Positions 20,531 through 31,195 of a stretch of 64,000 nucleotides of DNA are shown piece after piece. The first letter of the stretch is position 1; every line of letters begins with the position of its first letter. The DNA lies in the NCBI GenBank assembly GCA_001599595.1, contig BCHH01000010.1, positions 1,805,035 to 1,869,034 on the forward strand. The letters run 5' to 3'. The DNA comes from Beverwykella pulmonaria (Eukaryota > Ascomycota > Dothideomycetes > Pleosporales > Melanommataceae). The notes beneath the pieces are model-generated. The model saw only the letters and a program-made list of their open reading frames with translations. It searched no databases and was not told the origin of the DNA. The position numbers and the translations under genes are program-made.

Positions 20531-21595
20531 ACCCAGATTGCCGCCGAGTCAAGCAGAAGCACCAGGAGATTGATCGAGTAGCGCAGAATACAGAGCCTGT
20601 ATACCAGGGCCACTTCGACGCGCTTAAAAAGGTCATATTAGACTATGGGATCCAGGCCGCAGATTGCTACAATATGGATGAGACTGGCTTCCGAATTGGA
20701 TGCGGAGGCTCACAATGGATTATTACCTTTGACTGAAGGCGACAGCAACAAAGCGCAAGCGACACTAATCGCGACTATGTGACCTCCATAGAAACAATAA
20801 GCGCTGATGGCTACACCTTGCCGCCGCTCCTTATCGCTCAAGGATCAGTGCACCTTGAAAAATGGTACACCAACATCGCTATACCTGACGACTACAGCAT
20901 TGGCTTGTCCTCCCCAGGCTACGCGAACGACGAGCTCTCAGTTAAGTGGCTAAAGCAATTTGATCGATGGTCAAGTCAACGGCAACAAGGAGCAGGCTGT
21001 TGAGCAAGCTGCACGCTCAGGCTGCACCGATTTTAACAAGCTCGAATTTTTCAACGCGATACACAGTATACGGATGGCAACTTTTAAGCCTGCAATTGTC
21101 CTCTCAGCTTGGGAGAAGGCAAGGATTTGGCCATGGAGACCAGAAGTGGTGCTGCAGAAGGTGCGCCAGCAGTCTATTTGCACACCATCTCCGCCTCCAC
21201 AAAGCTCTACGCCCAGCTCTGGCGCTAGACTGAGCCATCATCGATACAAACGCGAGTCCTATATCCTCCGTGAGCAGCTTAGACAAGGAAAGGTTGATTT
21301 TAGTCGCCTTAACCACTTTATTGAGGGCGCGTCGGCTTTGGCGGACCTCTACAAAATCTATACAGACGAGCTTAGTGAGCTCACTGCTGCAGCGCAAGCG
21401 CGTCGGCAGCGTCAAAAAACATCTCAGCGGTAAGTGCAGAAGGGTGGCGTACTAACTGCAGCAAAATCACGCGCTGCAGTAAGTATTAGGGTTGAAGCTG
21501 ATGCGCTGAAGGTTGCAAGGCAGCAAAGCAGTGCAAACAGGACCTTCAAAGCACTGCCAGCAACCGCCAGCACCTCGCAGGTGGCCAATTAGCGC
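20530..21595 (+). mobile_element. pogo/Tc1-type transposase relic (DDE_1)
   Basis: Plus-strand reading in one frame: RRVKQKHQEIDRVAQN, then CYNMDETGFRIG (first catalytic Asp region of DDE_1 transposases), a TGA, then NRDYVTSIETISADG and PDDYSIGLSSPGYAND up to KWLKQFDRW. The next block is in another frame: EQAVEQAARSG, FFNAIHSIRMATFKPAIV and AWEKARIWPW, typical of the C-terminus of pogo-like transposases. It continues past a TAA to ANRTFKALPATASTSQVAN. The catalytic middle part between these blocks is deleted. No terminal inverted repeats were identified. Confidence 0.8.
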
Positions 21596-22268
21596 GGCAA
21601 GATCCCTTTGTAAACAAGACTCAGAGTGACTTTATGTAAAATTGTTACAATTCGCAATATTTCCACGAGAAATCCGACTGCAAGACAAGCTCATTTGAAA
21701 AAGTGGCGTTGAGCTGGTCTTTGGCGTTGAGCTGGCCAGGGCAAGTAGGGATAACCCACGGACAGCGCCCAAAAAGCTGCAAGCCTTCGCTAAACAACCT
21801 TGCTGCACGTCAACACAGCCTGGTACCACTACGGTTTTCGTTCATTTTGTACCACCAAATAGTGCTCTGGATCATTTTCCTTTTTTAAACAGGGTTAAAA
21901 GGACCGAATGACAAGCGACTACCCGTGAACACGCGTACAGCATACCTGAGGACCAGTGGAAAGGCGGGAGCAGCATTTGTGCAGGCTGCAGCTGAGCAGT
22001 TGCAAGGCCTTGATAGACGCTGCTGCGCCCTCATTACAGCCCATGTGCTACTAGAAGCTTCGGGCCTTATCTTTTAGCTAGTGGATGTATTGGAGGAGTT
22101 CTGATTGTTTGTATCCCAGCCTTGTCTCTTCTCTTCGCATTATAATCAGCTAAGTTGCCCTCATTTCGTTCTACATTCCCCTCGCTCACCGGTGAATTCT
22201 TTTTTTTTCTCCTGTGTTTTCTTCTCGGGATTTGAAACTATCAAGCTCAAAGCGCCTCAACTGCAAAT
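21596..22268. promoter_or_regulatory. upstream region of the SNTX-like/GTPase gene
   Basis: No gene. The 13-bp direct repeat ggcgttgagctgg occurs twice near 21704-21734. A pyrimidine-rich tract (21.1-22.23 kb, with a T-run at 22200-22209) precedes the ATG, as is usual for fungal 5' leaders. Confidence 0.35.
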
Positions 22269-25200
22269 ATGGCCACCACTGCTGTAATACCCCCGAAGGC
22301 ACTTGGCCAACCCCTTGACCTTGTCAACATGGAAACCACTACCACTACTATCGCCAATATCGACGCCTCTAAGCCGGAAGTCATGCCGTCAGCAGCCGAC
22401 AAGGACCTTAGCCGCGCAAACATAGACGCCTCCACCGCAGTGCTCACACATCCAGCCCTAGGCCAGGACGTTCAACTCGGTATGCTGTATGATGTCCGCA
22501 CGGCACAATTCTTTGGCGGCGTGTCACTATGGGATGATAAGATCGTCAATGCAAAGCAGGCCCTCGACGAGTATACCGTGCAGAATGGAGAATTTACATA
22601 TTCATTCTCTCTAGATGAAGCACGCAACCATGCCGCACTCGACATCGAAGGCGCATTGGGCCTAGACCTCGGCATGGTCAAGGCCGTAGGATCAGCCAAA
22701 TACCTGAACGATGACAAAACAAGCACGCATGAGGCTCGCATCAATGTCTCTTGTACTGTCGTCCGTCGGACGCGTCGCATCCCACAAGAGATCTTAGCGT
22801 CGATGCAGCATGAGGGGAAGCTTGATGACCCTCAGTATACACACTTTGTCGGAGAAGTGGTAGAAGGAGGAAGTGCTACGCTTAGTTTTGTCCAGTCTTG
22901 CTCCTCTGCCGAGAATGCCAAAAAGGTGCTAGGGAGATTGAAGGTGGAGATCATGGAGCTTCCGGTGAGCGGAGATGCCAAATTAAGCTTCTCTAAAGAG
23001 ATGACTTCCATTTTCGAGGGTACCAAGATCTCTTACAGTGGCGCAATAGCTGAGAATGTCACCAACATGGAGGATGCTCGTCGCGTCGCTCGGGAGATGC
23101 CAACAAAGCTTAAACAACAGCTCAACACGCTTCATTACAAGCTTCTGCCACTCAAAATCCTCGACAACACCGTACGCCGGGAAATTCGCAGTCTTGACGC
23201 TACGCTTGTGAACAGAACAGCTGCAGCACTGAGGGCTGGAACCAAGCGGCTGTTACAAATGAATGACCTCGGAGAGCAAGACGTGTTCCAAAACTCATTC
23301 CCTGTGATCAAAAAGCAGATCATGAACATCCAGAAAGTCTTTGCCACCGCCGAGACGGAGTTCACACAGGCCGCACGGCGCCTTTTGCCGGAATTGCGAG
23401 ATGGTACCTCAGACTATAGTACCAAGATGTCTGAGCTCCAAGCAGCTGTCGTATTGTTCGAACAGCGAACACTATTCGCAGAGCAGTTCGTAGTCAAGAA
23501 ATACAAGGAGATGGACATACTTCAAGCAACGGTAGCTTCGTTGCTAGCCGATGGCTTCGACAATCATCTTGGCGGAATGACGGCGCAATCGCTTGCTGAC
23601 GCTCCCTTGCCGAGGCTGCTTTTATCGTTCGGTGGCGCCTCCATCAATCGTGCCCAGCACCCGCTTCAAAAGAGCATCGAATCCTCTGATGTAGGTGCTG
23701 CTATCGACAATGATACGGAATCAGATAGCGATGACAGCGACGAAGACGATGATGAGTGGTTTGACAACCCTCAAACAGTTGCCAATGTGAGAGACGCTTG
23801 TTCGACGCTGCGTCTGCAGCGCTTGCAGTCGCTCCCACTGGTCACCTTTGGGATCGCGGCTATTGACAAGGCGTATCGTCCTAGCAAAGACACTCGTACA
23901 AAGCGTACTAAGACTACTGTAGGTGACATTGTACTTGAGTACAAAGGCAAATTTTACATTGTTACCGGCATGCTTCCGAAGGCGCCCATGGATCTGAAAG
24001 TAAAGATTGAGGGCCAAAATATTCATGTGGAATGGGTGCAGGATCGAAGCGATGAAGAAGAGCTTGTTATTCCAACCACCGGCTTTGTTGTTCGATATCG
24101 CCCTCGGGCCAACCCAGCTAAGGACGGTGCTTTTCCTCGCGCAACGGACAATGAGGCTTTTGCCGAGCTGTTTTGCAAACCCTCGGAATCAAGTGTGGCA
24201 ATTGGTGGCTCTTCCAATGGCATTTCACTCCACGATGACTGTGACTACGAAGTCGAGGTCTGCGTTCACACTACCCTAGGACGGTCGACTTGGAGCAGTC
24301 CGATTATTGGACGCACGACTAAGCTACCCTCCGTCGCATCACGGATGATTGATTACTATTTCCAAAATCAAATAACGCTCTCACACTCGATGGCGGGTGT
24401 GAAGCCTTGGGAGCTGGATGAGTCAGGAGCGAAGAAGTCTCTCTTTGTGGGTCTCACAACCCAGGCCGAGCGCGTATGCACCGACAATCGTTTTGAGGGG
24501 CAACTCGCCGTACGGATCGTTGATGTTGCCCCGACATTCCAGCCTAGAATCCTCGCCGCGCCGACTCAGGATCAAGACAAGACTATCGTGGTTATGTTTG
24601 CGGGTTGCAGTGGACATGGCAAAAGCACTGAGATTAACGCTTTCATCTCATACTTGCTCGGCGGCGCAGCTGATGATGCTACCCGCATCATGGTCATCGA
24701 TGATCGTGGAGCTAACCAGGCATCATCGGTCACGCAGCATGTCACTTGCTACCGCATACGGCCGCTTTCGCCTCTCTTCGAGGGCAAAACGCTCCTCATA
24801 GTTGACACCCCTGGCTATGGTGATTCAAGAGGAGTCGAGCGCGACGCATTTGTGACAGCTGCAATGTCCGAGTTCTTCAAGACGATAGCGCATGTCAATG
24901 CCATCATCTTTACCTGTCGTGCAAATGAGCTGCGTACCACGTTCCTCAGCCCGGTCTCCACATATGTCTTCTCGCTTTTTTCCAAGGACGTTCAGAGCTG
25001 TCTGCAAACAATTTACACCTTCAGCGATGCTGGAGCCCCACTTGCACGCAAAGCGCTTACCGAACTTAAATGGCCCGTGGAAAATGGCGAAGTCGAGGTG
25101 AACAATGCTGCATTCACTGTCGAGCTGGACACGAGGAACGCCGACAAGGTCCGCGCCTGGTGGCTCATGTCCATTAAGGGACAGTTTCAAGTGATGCAGA

Positions 25201-26608
25201 TGCTCCTCAGAAAGCCACCAGTGCCAACTGCTGGAAGCGCTGCCGTGACGCAAGACCGCCTCGACCTTGAACGTAAATGCGAACTGGTTGAAACGAAAAT
25301 TCTTCGCACAGCAAATGATGCTCAAATACTCATCGCCAATCTAGGTGCCCTTGCCAATGCTGTTGGAGCGGCTCCCGGTGATAAGATTCAAATTGAAGAG
25401 GACAGAGCAGTCTCGAAACCGCTTCCAGACGGCCAGGCAACCACCCTTTGCATCCTTTGCAATTCTACCTGTCACAAGTTCTGCGCATTTGGCGATGATA
25501 AAGACAAGGAATACTGCGCTGCAATGAATGCTGGCAAGTGCACTGTCTGTAAAGGACGCTGTTCTTGGAAGCAGCACAGAAATGCCAGATATTTCATGGA
25601 AGTCGAGAAGTATTCGAAATGGGTGGTACCTGAGGACCTGATTAAGCGCTGGAATAGCAACAACAACACGCTCGAGGGTGCCCTCCTGGACGCCATAGCC
25701 GCATACCTCAAGCTGCAGGAAGAGTTGCGCACGGACATCCTGTACTTGGCTCAGCTTACAGAGAAGCTTAAAGACACCGCGCTGCTTCATGACCCGACTG
25801 CACTTATCAGCTACATCGAAACACTGATTCAAACCGCACGGCAATTGGGCGCGCCGCCTGCGCAATTACTACAGCTTACAACCGCCAAGAAAACGCTACT
25901 CCTGGTGCTCAAAGTTAAGGAAATGGGTTATGAGGCGACATCGGAGTCACAGACCCTGCTCCAGATCCTCCGTACAGCGGAGACGGAGATGCTTCGACGG
26001 ATGGCACTTGCGCCACAAGAGCGTGCCGAGGAGGAAGAAAAACCATGCACCTTGTATAATGACCTTCGTGGCAAGCTTCCTCCCAAGATTCAGAACAAAG
26101 CTCCTCCGCGACTCAAGACCGGGAGTACAATTGAACGACTCAAGACTGCGAACGCATTTGGTACAGGCGCACGATATCCCGAGAATCTGCAGGCCATCAT
26201 AAAGTTGATACAAGTTGTGCTAAGAGATGGTGGTGTAGTGAGTGCAATCACGACATCCGCCTGATGTTGCGGCAAAGCTTCTGGTACTGTTGTCCTTCAT
26301 GACAGTGTCTAAATGGTGAGGCAAATGGATATCTGCGGAGAAAAACATATTCATCTGCAAACTATCTTTTGATGCAAGACCTTCTCACTCTTCTGCAGCA
26401 CACAGAAGCAAGTTCGAAAGCAGTGGCCTTGCTACAAGATGCTGCAGCGTCATTCTACCACTCGTATTTGAAAGTTGGGAGAAATAATCCCGACCGGTTG
26501 AAAAGAAGCATTTTGACGTTCATGGCAAGAAGAAGAGCTTCGCTTAGTAGTGGTCCCGGGCTCAACGATAGAACTGGGCTCAATGATCGAAATGCCAACC
26601 CTTTTTAA
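22269..26608 (+). CDS. stonustoxin-like MACPF domain + FN3-like + P-loop GTPase + Cys/His cluster protein (1,423 aa)
   Basis: Exon 1 (22269-26237) and exon 2 (26306-26608) join in phase 0 over a 68-nt GTGAGT...GACAG intron; unspliced, exon 1 would stop at 26264. Residues ~62-260 resemble the MACPF/CDC-type domain of the stonustoxin branch: PALGQDVQLGMLYD, LDIEGALGLDLG, GSAKYLND and YTHFVGEVVEGG (residues 190-201), which fits the T-H-F-x6-G-G signature. A helical region follows (~260-460), then an acidic stretch (~480-500) and an FN3-like segment (~569-680). A P-loop GTPase comes next: GCSGHGKST near 779 and DTPGYGDS near 845. A Cys/His cluster (~1060-1105; CILCNSTCHKFC...CTVCKGRC) and a helical tail end the protein. 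There is no signal peptide, so it is probably cytosolic. A pore-forming effector gated by a GTPase is inference from domain families. Confidence 0.88.
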
Positions 26609-26637
26609 TCAAACCGACTTAATACCCCCACAACGCG

Positions 26638-26922
26638 ATGAATAAATATCAGGAACAGGAGCAACGGATTCTGCTTGCCTTGAAGCACATATCTACAAAA
26701 ACAAGCTACAACGTATCAGCGGTGGCGCGTCTGTTTGACGTGAATGTTCAACGGCTGCGACGGCGGATGAAGTCGCCCAATTCACGAAGTACGCGCCAAC
26801 CCACGAACCAGCAATTAACACCTGTCGTTGACGATTTACCCTTTCCAAGACGAGGAACCGTCCTACAGCTTGTCTCTTTTGCGCCTTGCAAGAGTGTGGT
26901 GAACAAGGTCTTCATGATCTAG
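26638..26922 (+). pseudogene. pogo-type transposase N-terminal fragment (HTH_psq-like)
   Basis: About 94 codons starting MNKYQEQEQRILLALKHI and containing YNVSAVARLFDVNVQRLRRR. This is the helix-turn-helix region found at the N-terminus of fungal pogo-like transposases, followed by PTNQQLTPVVDD. After this the frame loses similarity and stops, and no CENP-B-type or DDE region follows. It is a truncated transposase, oriented like the relic at 20.5-21.6 kb, on the other side of the SNTX-like gene. Confidence 0.6.
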
Positions 26923-28350
26923 CTGTTATAGCTGTGCCACCAGAAAGCTCGCGGTGGTGAAAGTCAGATGAAAGCTGCGCCTGGGCATACATAGCCTCGC
27001 ATTTCTTACTCTACCGTGCCAAAGCTGTGACTGGATGCGCCGAACGATAATCAAACCATATTTTTTGTGTAAATAAGTACGACTCCTTCGTAGAGCTCAG
27101 CATCCTTTGAATCATGCGACCACTCTATTAGGATAATAGCAATAGCTCGGTGTAGTCCAAGCCCTTCTACGACAACAGTATACCTCCGTATGCAATTTTG
27201 TCACACATTTGAGGCATCGAGCACGAGGAATTCACAAACACACTTGATAAATGACATATGCAAGAGCAAGTCAGGCAATGATAAAGTGCGTGCTTGTGGA
27301 CGGCAAGCACAACAAGGCGGCCTACAGTATCTCTGGCTTGGTACGCGCTGCATTACACAGGGTCATCGTCGATGATAACGCCTTACTAAAGAATGGCATA
27401 CACCGCTGAAAACGACCAAATCGTCCCCCAGATTTAAAATTGTAGACAAAGTCAGATACAACCTTTAACTCTTTCCTCAGCCTAAAGATTTAATCACATT
27501 ATCCTACGCTAAATTGCTTTTTCTTTCATCTTATAACCCATTTAATATCAGAACACAGCCCATTGTTTTTGAATAAGGTATCCGTACATTATACGAAATC
27601 TTTGAGATTGTCTTCTTCAAGGTTCTAAGAACAAGCCCATTCATTCAAGGAGAGCGCAAAGATGGAAACTGAATTATTGTTGCATGTCAAAAAATATATT
27701 TGATTATCAGTTAGTCAAACCTAGAAACAATTAATTGCGCGAGATGATTGGAACTGTTAAGGTCCGATATGCTTGAGGCAAGAATAGTAGGTGAGAGACC
27801 AAGCATGCAAGACGCTACGCAGGATGGCGGGGTGCCACCTAAGTCACGTAACTACGAGTAGAAGAGACTCATGGAGATTGCTCTCTGATAAGATGGATTG
27901 TGTCTATGTTTGATAGTAGTTCAGTAGAGTTGGTAGTCAATATATGCATTCCTTGTAACTGGAGATGGAGCTAAGGTTGATGTTCAGAACTCATTAACTT
28001 CAGGCCCTTTTCACGTTGCTCAGGGATAAAATCGGACACAATCAAATCAGACACAATCAGAGCAACTCAGGCTTCAATCAGGCGCAATCACACCAACTCA
28101 AAAGTTGGCTCATGGCGAGCTCAGTGCTGCTCAGCTACAGCTTCATTTTCGTCTAAGAGATATATCGCAATCGAAAATCTACTTTTCTGGTAGTACAATT
28201 GTGATACGTACACACATATCTTTACACCCACTCCTTCGGCTGCTTCAGTCTGAGAGGAGAGCGGCTGGCAGGGCTGGCCTGAAGGCGCGAGGGAACGCGA
28301 CGTCTTAGGCTGGTTTGCGCCGCTTACCAGCCAGCCCTTAGACTTCGCAG
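26923..28350. other. intergenic, A+T-rich, with short degenerate repeats
   Basis: No gene supported. Between 28020 and 28100 the motif caatca(g/a) recurs about five times with variable spacing, suggesting a degenerate tandem repeat. The rest shows only chance frames. Confidence 0.4.
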
Positions 28351-28600
28351 CAGAGAATCAGCCCGCATCCAGGCCTCGACGGCGGCCGTTAGCATAGCCC
28401 CAGTTGCGCGAGAAAGATCTACAGCTTCAGATTCAGCAGAGTTCGGTTCATCAGCCTTCGAAGTATTCGCAGTTGCTTGGACTGCCTTGACCACATCCTT
28501 CAGCAGCTCGGCTAGAGATATAGCAGTGATAGGATCCGAATGCGGCAGACCTGGGGTAACCGCAGGTGCTTGTGGGCTGTCACAATGCGGAGGGGTGTCG
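28351..28600 (-). other. short unassigned open frame next to LTR-like repeat
   Basis: The minus strand is open through VTPGLPHSDPITAISLAELL, KDVVKAVQATANTSKADEP and LTAAVEAWMRADSLLRSLRAGW, then stops. The start is not defined, because the frame runs back into the LTR-like repeat. The composition is protein-like (amphipathic helices, then an acidic linker). It may be the remnant of an element-encoded protein such as a gag-like leader, but I cannot name it. Confidence 0.3.
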
Positions 28601-28709
28601 GACTTATTCCGTGTATATAAACGTGCTACCGAGTTACCTCATCTCGGCACCTAGTTATTTTGTAATACAACCCGCTCCCAGCTTTCCGCTCAAATAGCTG
28701 CCCGTCACA
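28578..28709 (+). repeat. LTR-like dispersed repeat, copy A
   Basis: This 132-bp segment begins TGTCACA and ends GTCACA. It contains a TATA box (gtgtatataa) and matches 50039-50190 closely in its second half: ctcggcacc, ttgttat/tagttat, ttgtaata, aacccgct and the end caaatagctgcccgtca. Short size, near-complementary ends and a TATA box suggest a solo LTR. No PBS or polypurine tract was found. Confidence 0.5.
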
Positions 28710-29118
28710 AAAGGTACAATATTACTTAAAGGAGTAGGAAGTTTCTTACGCGCGACCTGTGGATGCAAAAGAGCTGTTTAACCTATAGTACTTATTGTTG
28801 GAAGGTGCTGGAATACCTCGCTCGCGTGCCAAGGATGATTGCCCTGCCCTCACTGTATATAAGTCCTCCCCCACACACATATAGAAAATAGAACCTTGAG
28901 TTCCTTCCCACACTCGCCGACACTTATTACTGCAAAACGCGATTAAGAGGGCAATTAGTGCCAACAAGGTCTAGTGTCACTCATTTATTAGAGGAGACCG
29001 CGTCCGCTGCCTGCCATGCCAAACTGCAAGCTTCTGCGAAGGTTGCATCGAGATTCATGCTCACCCACGCTTGTATGTCCACGGCGTTGCAGTCAAGCGC
29101 AACAGCCAAATCAGCAAT
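28710..29118. other. no clear gene
   Basis: Minus-strand frames here (28746-28967 and 28982-29160) look mildly protein-like, with a hydrophobic start LALIALLIAFCSN and a separate AIADLAVALDCNAVD stretch. They have no defined starts and may be decayed coding DNA. Confidence 0.25.
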
Positions 29119-29762
29119 AGCCCAGAGAACCTCTATTCTGTCACTACGCGCAAAGTAATATTGGCGCAGGAGATTCCGTGAACGAGGGCATCAATAACTA
29201 TTGTAGAAACGGGAACGATTTCAAACGGCGAGAATATAGCCAGGTGCAAAGCACAGTCAAAATTGGGGACAGGTGGGTTAGTACATGGGCCACTACGATT
29301 AAAAACCAAGATATAGAAACATCAGTTACCCCCCTGGGAGACATAAGATATTGCAAGTAAGTCACTTGTGTTAATTCTCAATCTCCAAAAGAGCTGATGC
29401 TGACATAGATCTAGCGACAGCTTTGACTGGAAAAAGAACAAGGATGATTGTTTATATGCAATGAGAAAGATTGCATGGGGTTGTAAGTTGATCCATCATC
29501 TGCGATGTGTACGTTTGTTAATAGATTGACAGGTGGACCAAGTGAGTTTAAGGAAAATCCACCCGCTCGGGGATCTTATACCTATCGCTGTGTTACATGG
29601 AATATTGATACATATCCATCCTCTCCATATGACATTGAGGAAGTCGGCAGTCGCTTCAGTTGTAGCATGAAAACACTAGAAGACGAAGGCTCCGGGGGAG
29701 CTACTTTTCATACATACCTATCATTATCGGCTAAATCATCATTTCTTCCTCACATCGCTTGA
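29119..29762 (+). pseudogene. spliced Cys-containing secreted-type ORF lacking a first exon
   Basis: Three exon-like segments join in frame: about 29119-29356, 29409-29482 and 29533-29762, with introns of 52 nt (GTAAGT...CATAG) and 50 nt (GTAAGT...GACAG). The product contains GDSVNEGINNYCRNG, WVSTWATTIKNQD, NKDDCLYAMRKIAWGCGG and SYTYRCVTWNID. The spacing of D-C-x-x-A-x-x-x-I-x-x-x-C is reminiscent of small secreted fungal proteins (for example Ecp2-like or the C-termini of killer-toxin-type chitinases), but I cannot assign it. No upstream exon with ATG and signal peptide was found before the TAG at 29118-29120. The call is therefore an incomplete or 5'-truncated gene. Confidence 0.45.
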
Positions 29763-30847
29763 AATATGGATTGTTCTATTCATAGTTCGGCTGCCAAACA
29801 TCTCATCCACACGAATTCTCGCGATGAGATATCCCAGCCTCATCACATCCACCTCATGTGAGCTTATCTCATCAAGCCTCTCACGCGACGCTTGATCGAC
29901 GATTCGAATCACCCACCCGCTTCAAGGCAAGCGCAATGCTCACGGGGCCTATCACGAGCCTGAGTACGATCAGTCAATCACGTGAGGCGAGACGAGCTCT
30001 GGTCCCCAATACAAGCGTTCCAAAACCAAACTACCTACTTCCTGCAGGCCGGCGTGATGAATATAGGTTAGTCTGTACACTTTGCCGTTATAATTATTAT
30101 ATCTTTGTTTGAGTAGTTAATATTACCCAAAATTGCTAGAGACCGATTAGCTAGTTTGGGTGACGCCGGATCACGTTGCTTTCGGCTTCAGCAAGCGCGC
30201 CTACTCGGACCGCTTCTTCGCTGCTGCGGAGGTTAAAAGTGTCTCACAGCACATGGTGCTGAAGTATAGCTTAATCTAGCTAAGGGCAGCGATCTAGTGC
30301 CTATGCGGAAAGGGGCGGAGAAGATTGTGGACTGCACGGCCTTATAGAGGTCATCGGTGGGACCTTGCTCCGGCGCATCGTTGATCCGAGCCAGTTGTAT
30401 GTAAAACCTCGCAGCTTGGCCCCTGAACCCTCAATCAAATATATTTATCATTCAACATACCATCAGCGTCTCGAGCGCAGCCCCTTACACAAACTCGTAT
30501 AAGAAAACAAAAAACAAATAGAATTTACACATAGATATACATCTATCTACTCACATATTCTCCGACTCCCTAAATAACCAGCTTCATGAAGGATGAGCAC
30601 ATCTGAGGTAATATCAAGACTATTACTAGCTCTGTTACATATCAGCCGGCAAGCTCAAACACACATTAGCCTAAGTATGGATAAGAACTCCAAACACAGG
30701 AATCCTAACCATTGGATGTAGATTCGCGATCATGCGAGGCCGGATTGGGCTAGCGTCTGACTCGTCACACCTTCAAATCCAACCTCAACCGCGTCGCGCC
30801 ACTCTCCACATACAACAACACTCTCTCCCATCCCTAACTTCTCCATC
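29763..30847. other. intergenic, no supported gene
   Basis: A chance frame lies at 29858-30112. Nothing else is recognised. Confidence 0.4.
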
Positions 30848-31195
30848 ATGCGGGTCTACGAGCTCCCTCACCTCAGCACAATAACCTACATAGTCTCCCT
30901 CCCGCTCTTCTTACTCACAGCCTCGGGTAAAACACGTCTCACACCCTTTAAATCCCTCGTAGCACTTCTTCTCACGCAGACCTCGTGGCAGTTTGCAAAT
31001 AAACTTTATATCAAGTTTTTAGAACGTGAGTTGAGGAGGTCGAGAGAGAGGACGAAGAAGTTAGCGAAGGAGATTATAAGACTGAATGAGGTTGCGCGCA
31101 GGGCGGACGCAGAGATCGAGAGGATCGATGAGGAGATGAGGTGGTGGAGGGATGGGTGGCACTTTGAGGAGGAGTGGGAGAAAGAGGTAGAGTGA
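30848..31195 (+). CDS. small membrane/coiled-coil protein (115 aa), unknown
   Basis: The ATG (tcatcATGcgg) starts a compact ORF. It has a hydrophobic segment at residues ~10-27 (ITYIVSLPLFLLTAS) and a second at ~34-52 (FKSLVALLLTQTSWQF). From about residue 55 to the end is a highly charged helix (LERELRRSRERTKKLAKEI ... ADAEIERIDEEMRWW) with heptad-like Leu/Ile spacing, predicted to be a coiled coil. No family is recognised. The layout resembles the ORF at 59505. A membrane-anchored coiled-coil protein is what the sequence shows; its function is unknown. Confidence 0.5.
   Translation: MRVYELPHLSTITYIVSLPLFLLTASGKTRLTPFKSLVALLLTQTSWQFANKLYIKFLERELRRSRERTKKLAKEIIRLNEVARRADAEIERIDEEMRWWRDGWHFEEEWEKEVE

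Noticed and set aside
28958..29158. Plus-strand ORF tested as first exon of the Cys-containing gene at 29119
   Set aside because: It has no signal peptide, and its frame does not join the downstream exon through any good donor/acceptor pair.
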